A stretch of 39,150 nt of DNA, taken from CAZMMV01 sp964567475 (lineage in GTDB: Bacteria > Bacillota > Clostridia > Tissierellales > Tissierellaceae). Positions 34,540 through 39,150 of the stretch are shown piece by piece (positions within the stretch are counted from its first letter, which is position 1; the number at the start of each line of letters is the position of its first letter). Made by a program: the position numbers and the translations under genes. The stretch lies in assembly GCA_964567475.1 (NCBI GenBank), contig CAZMMV010000008.1, positions 1-39,150 on the forward strand, in the 5' to 3' direction. The notes under the pieces were generated by a model, which was given only the letters and a program-made list of their open reading frames with translations, was not told the DNA's origin and searched no databases.

Positions 34540-34745
34540 TAGATACTTTAGGTTGTAAACATTAAAAGAGAAGTAGGTTAAAATCCTATGCAGCCCCCGC
34601 TACTGTAAGTGAAAATAAAGTCAACTTATGCCACTGGAATTTATCTGGGAAGGCGTTGACCCATAAATATCACAAGTCAGGAGACCTGCCTAATAGTATA
34701 TATAGTGAAATTACCTTCGGAGGGAAGGATAACTTATATTATACT
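34540..34745 (+). promoter_or_regulatory. Cobalamin riboswitch
   Basis: Conserved parts are ATGCAGCCCCCGCTACTG (34589-34606), CCACTGGAA with TCTGGGAAGGC (about 34631-34655) and the B12 box AGTCAGGAGACCTGCC (34675-34690). A CCTTCggaGGGAAGG hairpin follows (about 34713-34728). It controls the cbiL-cobD-cbiMNQO unit and leaves the TIM-barrel/cobQ/cbiB genes upstream outside its reach. A terminator is the probable output. Confidence 0.95.
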
Positions 34746-34778
34746 GTTTTAAATTTATTTGTATAATTTTGTTTAGTT

Positions 34779-34812
34779 AAGTCCCTAATCCATGGAGGTT
34801 TAGGGGCTTTTT
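34779..34812 (+). terminator. Terminator of the cobalamin riboswitch
   Basis: AAGTCCCTAA (34779-34788) pairs with TTAGGGGCTT (34799-34808, one G-U pair) with further CC/GG pairs near the loop, followed by a T run. It lies before the cbiL ribosome site. Confidence 0.82.
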
Positions 34813-34865
34813 ATATTTATAGAGCTTGTTTTTAATTTTATTTAATGCATAGAAGGAGGACAAAT

Positions 34866-35531
34866 ATGAGAAAATTATATGGGATAGGTACAGGTCCAGG
34901 GCATAGAGATTTGCTTACACTAAAAGCAGTTAAAGCAATGGAAGAATCATCAGTTATATTTGCTCCAAATAATAGGGGGAAAAATATGGCACTTGATACT
35001 GCTAAGGATTTTATAGCTAATAAAGAGATAGTTTTAATAGACTTTCCTATGGGGAAAGTAACAATAGAAGATTATAAGAAAGCAGCAGAGATAATATCAA
35101 ATAAAATACCGGAAAATGGACAAGGTTCATTTTTAACTATAGGTGATCCTATGGTTTATAGCACTTTTATTTATATTATGGAAGAATTAGATGAAGATAA
35201 GATTGAAACTGAAATTATAAGTGGAATACCTTCATTTTTAGCTGCAGCAGGAGAAATGAAGATGCCTTTAACTTTAAAAGGTGATAAGTTTTTATTGTGT
35301 GATGAATTAAATCAAGAGAAACTTGATGAATGCCAATCTATAGCTATTCTTAAAACTTCAAAAGATAAAGAAAATATATTAAACATACTTCAAGAAAATA
35401 ATTTTAAATATCAGTACATAGAAAAAATTAGTTTTGAAGATCAAAAGATAATAGAAGATAAAGAAGGTATTTTAAAAAACAACAATTATATGTCTTTAAT
35501 TTTAGCTAGAAAAGAAGATGGAAATAAATAA
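34866..35531 (+). CDS. cbiL: Cobalt-factor-II / precorrin-2 C20-methyltransferase
   Basis: This 221-residue tetrapyrrole methylase starts at ATG 34866, seven bases after AGGAGG; an in-frame ATG at 34845 lies before that site. LYGIGTGPGHRDLLTLKAVK is the N-terminal SAM-binding P-loop of CbiL/CobI, FLTIGDPMVYSTFIYI the second SAM contact, and EIISGIPSFLAAAGEMKMPL the third. It methylates C20 in the early corrin pathway. Occurrence with CbiMNQO and a probable CbiK supports the anaerobic, early-cobalt route. It is the first gene after the cobalamin riboswitch. Confidence 0.93.
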   Translation: MRKLYGIGTGPGHRDLLTLKAVKAMEESSVIFAPNNRGKNMALDTAKDFIANKEIVLIDFPMGKVTIEDYKKAAEIISNKIPENGQGSFLTIGDPMVYSTFIYIMEELDEDKIETEIISGIPSFLAAAGEMKMPLTLKGDKFLLCDELNQEKLDECQSIAILKTSKDKENILNILQENNFKYQYIEKISFEDQKIIEDKEGILKNNNYMSLILARKEDGNK

Positions 35532-35564
35532 AAGTTATTCAAATTATATAGGAGGTGGAAAATT

Positions 35565-36635
35565 TTGAGACATGGTGGAGACTTATTATCTTATGAGAAA
35601 CATTATGATGGACAATTAATAGATTTTAGTAGCAATATCAATCCAATGGGAATTCCTAAGGGATTAGATAAGATTCTAATAGATAATTTAGACAATCTAG
35701 AAGTCTATCCAGATATAAAGTATAGGAAGTTAAAGACATCTATATCTAAATATCTTGGATGTGAAGATGACAATGTTTTAGTGGGTAATGGATCAGTTGA
35801 CATAATAGATAGTTTTACTAAGATGGCAAAAAGAATACTAATAATGACTCCTGCTTTTTCAGAATATAAAGATAGGGCTTTAGTTCATGAAAAGGAAGTA
35901 GTTGAGATTAAATATAAAGAAGATTTTACTATTGATATTCTTAAGATGGAATCCTTAATAGAAAAAGATGATTTATTGATATTGGGCAATCCTAACAATC
36001 CTACAGGACTTAGAATAGAAGAGGATATTTTAATAGAAATATATAAAATAATACAATCTAAGGGTGGAAATCTTCTTTTAGATGAAGCATTTTTTGAATT
36101 TGTGCCGCAAGATTACGATAGTATAGAAATTTTTAAAAAATATAATTACGAAAATATAGGAATTATAAGGGCAGCAACTAAGTTTTTTTCATTACCTGGC
36201 TTGAGACTTGGGTATGGATGTACTTCATTAGACTTGAAGGAAGAAATAGAAAATATTCAAATGCCCTGGAGAATTAATTGCTTTGCAGATTTTGCAGGTA
36301 GATTTATATTTAATCAAGAAGATTATATTAGGAAAAGCAAAGAATATATAGAAATAGAAAGAAACTATTTGTTTGAAGGATTACTTAAAATAGATGGTAT
36401 AAAGCCTTACAAAACACATTCTAATTATATACTCATAGAACTCTTGAAATGGGATGAGGAAGATGTATTTAATTTCTTTTTGAAAAAGGGAATCATGATT
36501 AGAAAATGTTCTAGCTTTGAATCTTTGGGCAATACTCATATTAGAGTAGCCATTAAAGATAGAAAAAATAATATGAAGCTATTAAAAGCATTTGATAGCT
36601 TACTAGAAAGGAGAGATTTAAATGAAAAAGATTAA
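35565..36635 (+). CDS. cobD: Threonine-phosphate decarboxylase (CobD type)
   Basis: This 356-residue fold-type I PLP enzyme resembles histidinol-phosphate aminotransferase. The start RHGGDLLSYEKHYDGQLIDFS (in part) and FSSNINPMGIP are typical of CobD, which makes (R)-1-amino-2-propanol phosphate for the nucleotide arm. GNPNNPTGL, LLLDEAFFEFV and the Schiff-base Lys in RAATKFFSLPGLRLGYG follow. The start is TTG 35565, well spaced from AGGAGGTGG at 35550-35558; no ATG is available nearby. It overlaps cbiM by 14 bases. Its product is used by CbiB encoded just upstream. Confidence 0.88.
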   Translation: MRHGGDLLSYEKHYDGQLIDFSSNINPMGIPKGLDKILIDNLDNLEVYPDIKYRKLKTSISKYLGCEDDNVLVGNGSVDIIDSFTKMAKRILIMTPAFSEYKDRALVHEKEVVEIKYKEDFTIDILKMESLIEKDDLLILGNPNNPTGLRIEEDILIEIYKIIQSKGGNLLLDEAFFEFVPQDYDSIEIFKKYNYENIGIIRAATKFFSLPGLRLGYGCTSLDLKEEIENIQMPWRINCFADFAGRFIFNQEDYIRKSKEYIEIERNYLFEGLLKIDGIKPYKTHSNYILIELLKWDEEDVFNFFLKKGIMIRKCSSFESLGNTHIRVAIKDRKNNMKLLKAFDSLLERRDLNEKD

Positions 36636-37371
36636 GAACGGATTTAAAAAAGGGGCTAGTTTAGCAGGATTATTAGGACTAATATTATTTTTAACTCCTA
36701 GCATTAGTAACGCAATGCATATTATGGAGGGGTATCTTCCGGGAAAATGGGCAATAATTTGGGGTGTCGCTTGTATACCATTTTTAATTGTTGGTATAAA
36801 AAATTTGGATAAAGTAATGAAGGGAAATACAGATGCTAAAGTATTACTTGGACTTGCAGGTGGATTTGTGTTTGTTCTTTCAGCTCTTAAGATTCCATCA
36901 GTTACAGGATCATGTTCACATCCTACTGGAGTAGGATTAGGTGCTATATTATTTGGACCAACTATAATGACAGTAGTGGGAGCAATAGTTTTATTGTTTC
37001 AAGCATTGCTTTTAGCTCATGGTGGTTTAACAACAATAGGAGCAAATATATTTTCCATGGCAATTGTAGGACCCTTAGTGTCTTATGGTATATATATTTC
37101 ACTTAAAAATAAAAATATAAACAGAGGTTTTGTAGTGTTTTTAGCTGCAGCCTTAGGTGATTTATTGACATATGTTGTTACCGCTACACAATTAGCTATA
37201 GCTTTTCCAGATCCAGTATCAGGATTAATCGGATCTTTAGTTAGCTTTTTAACAGTATTTGCTGTAACTCAAATTCCATTAGCCATAGTTGAAGGAATTA
37301 TTACTGTAATTGTTTATAATTTCTTAGTAGAATATAAAAAAGAAGGAGTGATTAGCCTTGACACTATCTAA
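36622..37371 (+). CDS. cbiM: Cobalt ECF transporter substrate-binding permease
   Basis: This 249-residue protein has an N-terminal leader-like hydrophobic segment (LAGLLGLILFLTPSISNA) followed by MHIMEGYLPGKW. In CbiM the first residues after processing (Met-His-x-Met) coordinate the metal. Further hydrophobic helices include FVLSALKIPSVTGSCSHPTG, with the second metal-site His and the GSCSHPTGVGLG motif, and LAHGGLTTIGANIFSMAI. It imports cobalt with CbiN, CbiQ and CbiO. ATG 36622 lies inside the end of cobD. The next gene overlaps it by 14 bases. Confidence 0.95.
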   Translation: MKKIKNGFKKGASLAGLLGLILFLTPSISNAMHIMEGYLPGKWAIIWGVACIPFLIVGIKNLDKVMKGNTDAKVLLGLAGGFVFVLSALKIPSVTGSCSHPTGVGLGAILFGPTIMTVVGAIVLLFQALLLAHGGLTTIGANIFSMAIVGPLVSYGIYISLKNKNINRGFVVFLAAALGDLLTYVVTATQLAIAFPDPVSGLIGSLVSFLTVFAVTQIPLAIVEGIITVIVYNFLVEYKKEGVISLDTI

Positions 37372-37648
37372 AAAAAATATACTATTAGTTTTATTAGCTG
37401 TTATAATAATAGTATTTCCATTAGTAATGAAAAGTGGATCTGATTTTGAAGGAGCAGATAATCAAGCTGGTGATGTAATAAGTGAGATTAGTCCAGGATA
37501 TGAACCTTGGGCAGAACCTTTGTGGGAACCACCAAGTGGAGAAGTTGAATCTCTTTTATTTTCATTACAAGTAGCAATAGGAGCAGGAATTATAGGCTAT
37601 GTATTAGGAACATTTAAGGAGAAGAAAAGAATTGCTGATAATAGATAA
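37358..37648 (+). CDS. cbiN: Cobalt ECF transporter small subunit
   Basis: The 96 residues hold two membrane helices (about 7-24 and 65-83) around an extracellular loop containing FEGADNQAGDVISEISPGY and EPWAEPLWEPPSGEVESLLF, the CbiN signature. CbiN helps load cobalt into CbiM. The start is TTG 37358 after AAGGAG, overlapping cbiM. It also overlaps the probable start of cbiQ by 17 bases. Confidence 0.93.
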   Translation: MTLSKKNILLVLLAVIIIVFPLVMKSGSDFEGADNQAGDVISEISPGYEPWAEPLWEPPSGEVESLLFSLQVAIGAGIIGYVLGTFKEKKRIADNR

Positions 37649-38315
37649 ATATGCTTATACAAATAAACTTGCTAAATTAAATCCAATGATAAAATTAATA
37701 GTTGTAGCTATGTCCTTAATCATAGCTACAACTATTAATAATAACTACATAAATGTGATTATATTTATTACTATGATGGTATTAACAACTTTTGTAGCAG
37801 GAATACCATTTAAAAATTATATTAAGATATTAATTCTACCAATGTCATTTTTACTAATTAGCACTATTAGCATATTGATTAGTATTTCTAGTAAGGATGT
37901 ATATATTTATAGCCTAAAAGTAGGAAGTAAATATATGGGCATAACAAATGAATCTATATTACAATCTATAAATATAACAATTAGAGTATTTGCTTCAGTA
38001 TCTGCAACATTTTTCTTGGGATTGACAACTTCTTTAAATCAATTAATAATTGTATTTAATAAAATGAAATTACCAAGTATTATAATTGAATTGTTGGTAT
38101 TAATATATAGATTTATATTTGTTTTTCTAGAAGAAGCAAATGAAATATACATAGCACAAGAGATAAGGTTTGGATACTGTAATTTTAAAAATACATTTAA
38201 TTCAACATCTTTACTGATAAAAGCATTATTTATTAGAATGTTTTTAAGGTATGAAGATATGGTAAATGCATTAGATGCTAAACTATATGATGGGGAATTT
38301 AAGATAGGTGATTAG
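37632..38315 (+). CDS. cbiQ: Cobalt ECF transporter T component
   Basis: This 227-residue CbiQ/EcfT membrane protein links the substrate subunit to the ATPase. IDKYAYTNKLAKLNPMIKL opens the family, about five hydrophobic helices follow, and the cytoplasmic coupling region includes EANEIYIAQEIRFGY and MFLRYEDMVNALDAKLYDGEF with Ala-Arg-Gly-like positions changed to DAK. The start is TTG 37632, ten bases after AAGGAG; no better codon precedes the conserved IDKYAY. It is directly followed by cbiO with no spacing (TAGATG). Confidence 0.92.
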   Translation: MLIIDKYAYTNKLAKLNPMIKLIVVAMSLIIATTINNNYINVIIFITMMVLTTFVAGIPFKNYIKILILPMSFLLISTISILISISSKDVYIYSLKVGSKYMGITNESILQSINITIRVFASVSATFFLGLTTSLNQLIIVFNKMKLPSIIIELLVLIYRFIFVFLEEANEIYIAQEIRFGYCNFKNTFNSTSLLIKALFIRMFLRYEDMVNALDAKLYDGEFKIGD

Positions 38316-39122
38316 ATGATAAAAATAGATGCACTAGATTATATATATGAAGATGGAACAAAGGCCTTGGATAACATACATATGGATTTGGATAAAGGCG
38401 ATGTAATTGGGGTAATAGGTGCCAATGGTTCTGGAAAGTCAACATTATTTTTAAATATATTAGGAATATTAAAGCCTAATAAAGGAGTAATAAAATATAA
38501 GGGAAAACCAATAAAATATGATAAAAGGTCTTTAAGACAATATAGAAAAAAAGTAAGTATAGTATTTCAAGATCCAGAAAAGCAAATATTTTATTCTAGG
38601 GTTTATGATGATATAGCTTTTTCTTTAAGGAATTTAAATGTAGGAGAAGAGGAAATCAAGAGAAGAGTAATAGAAGCCTTAGATAAAGTAAAAGCTTTAG
38701 ATTTACAAGAAAAACCAGTTCATTTTTTAAGTTATGGACAGAAAAAAAGAGTTGCTATAGGGGGTATTCTTGTAATGGATACGGATGTTTTACTTTTAGA
38801 TGAACCTACATCCGGTTTAGATCCCTACATGACTAAAGAGATAAAGAATATAGTAAATGATTTAAAAAAGGGAAAGGAAAAGAAATTAGTTATATCTAGT
38901 CACGATATGGACTTTATTTATGAAGTTTGTGATTATATTTATGTTCTAGATAAAGGTTCAATTTTAGGAGAAGGTACTCCACAGGAAATATTTTTAAAAA
39001 CAGAGTTATTGGAAAAGGCTTTGTTGGAAAAACCTTGGTTGGTTAAGATTCATGAAAATCTTAATACTCCCTTATATAGAACAGAAGAGGAATTTATAAA
39101 ACAAAAAGAAAGAAGGCGATAA
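38316..39122 (+). CDS. cbiO: Cobalt ECF transporter ATP-binding protein
   Basis: This 268-residue ABC ATPase has Walker A GANGSGKS (near residues 37-44), Q-loop SIVFQDPEKQIFYSRVYDDI with the DPxxQ form usual for ECF ATPases, signature LSYGQKKRVAIGG, Walker B VLLLDEPTSGLDP and switch SSHDMD. It energises cobalt import through CbiQ. Only one ATPase gene is present, so CbiO would act as a homodimer. It starts right after the cbiQ stop. The next gene begins one base after its stop. Confidence 0.95.
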   Translation: MIKIDALDYIYEDGTKALDNIHMDLDKGDVIGVIGANGSGKSTLFLNILGILKPNKGVIKYKGKPIKYDKRSLRQYRKKVSIVFQDPEKQIFYSRVYDDIAFSLRNLNVGEEEIKRRVIEALDKVKALDLQEKPVHFLSYGQKKRVAIGGILVMDTDVLLLDEPTSGLDPYMTKEIKNIVNDLKKGKEKKLVISSHDMDFIYEVCDYIYVLDKGSILGEGTPQEIFLKTELLEKALLEKPWLVKIHENLNTPLYRTEEEFIKQKERRR

Positions 39123-39123
39123 T

Positions 39124-39150
39124 ATGAAAAAAGGAATAATAATTACAAGT
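39124..39150 (+). CDS. Start of next gene, possibly sirohydrochlorin cobaltochelatase
   Basis: Nine codons (MKKGIIITS) are seen before the window ends, behind an AAAGAAAGAAGGCG ribosome site. CbiK proteins typically begin with a similar MKKxIxxxSFGTS stretch, and a cobaltochelatase would fit this operon, but nine residues cannot prove it. Confidence 0.45.

Overview
The window is AT-rich DNA, coding on both strands but mostly on the plus strand. It carries Gram-positive Shine-Dalgarno sites, ECF transporters, tandem T-boxes, a Re-type citrate synthase, an oversized 2-hydroxyacyl-CoA dehydratase activase protein and cobamide genes. Together these point to an anaerobic, probably amino-acid-fermenting Clostridia/Tissierellia-type Firmicute. 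This placement is inferred from gene content, not from a search. Four runs of exactly 100 N (15758-15857, 23384-23483, 25047-25146, 27453-27552) look like scaffold placeholders; two genes are broken at the first.

Layout. 1-3200: unrelated small genes (end of a nitroreductase, a pirin, a GNAT protein, a secreted stalk-domain protein, an unknown protein). 3326-5319: an ECF sigma factor overlapping a DUF4179 membrane protein, probably its regulator. 5346-7056 (minus): thiW-thiM, thiazole uptake and phosphorylation, behind an unusual two-riboswitch leader. It has a canonical TPP riboswitch with a terminator, followed by a second element that keeps the pyrimidine-sensing half of the TPP fold but not the diphosphate-sensing half, with a translational platform. 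7097-10871: a serine operon (serC-like aminotransferase, serA, DUF1015) behind two tandem T-boxes. 10949-14112: a betaine/proline-type ABC transporter (opuA family) behind an unexplained structured element and a terminator. 14250-23369: a TPP riboswitch, thiC, then Re-citrate synthase, aconitase, isocitrate dehydrogenase and pyruvate carboxylase. That set is a complete pyruvate to 2-oxoglutarate branch. 23590-24930: cblT/cblS-like alpha-ribazole salvage. 25152-27263: a lipoprotein glucosaminidase. 27569-31822: the 1417-residue activase/dehydratase-like protein. 31951-39150: cobamide biosynthesis and cobalt import (TIM-barrel protein, a cobyric acid synthase lacking its glutaminase domain, cbiB, cobalamin riboswitch, cbiL, cobD, cbiMNQO, and the start of a probable cbiK).

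The common theme is cofactor and amino-acid supply under RNA control: two TPP riboswitches, one TPP-like variant, two T-boxes and one cobalamin riboswitch in 39 kb. The strongest candidates for something undescribed are the TPP-like second aptamer upstream of thiW, the glutaminase-less CobQ, the TIM-barrel gene joined to it, and the structured leader of the opuA operon.
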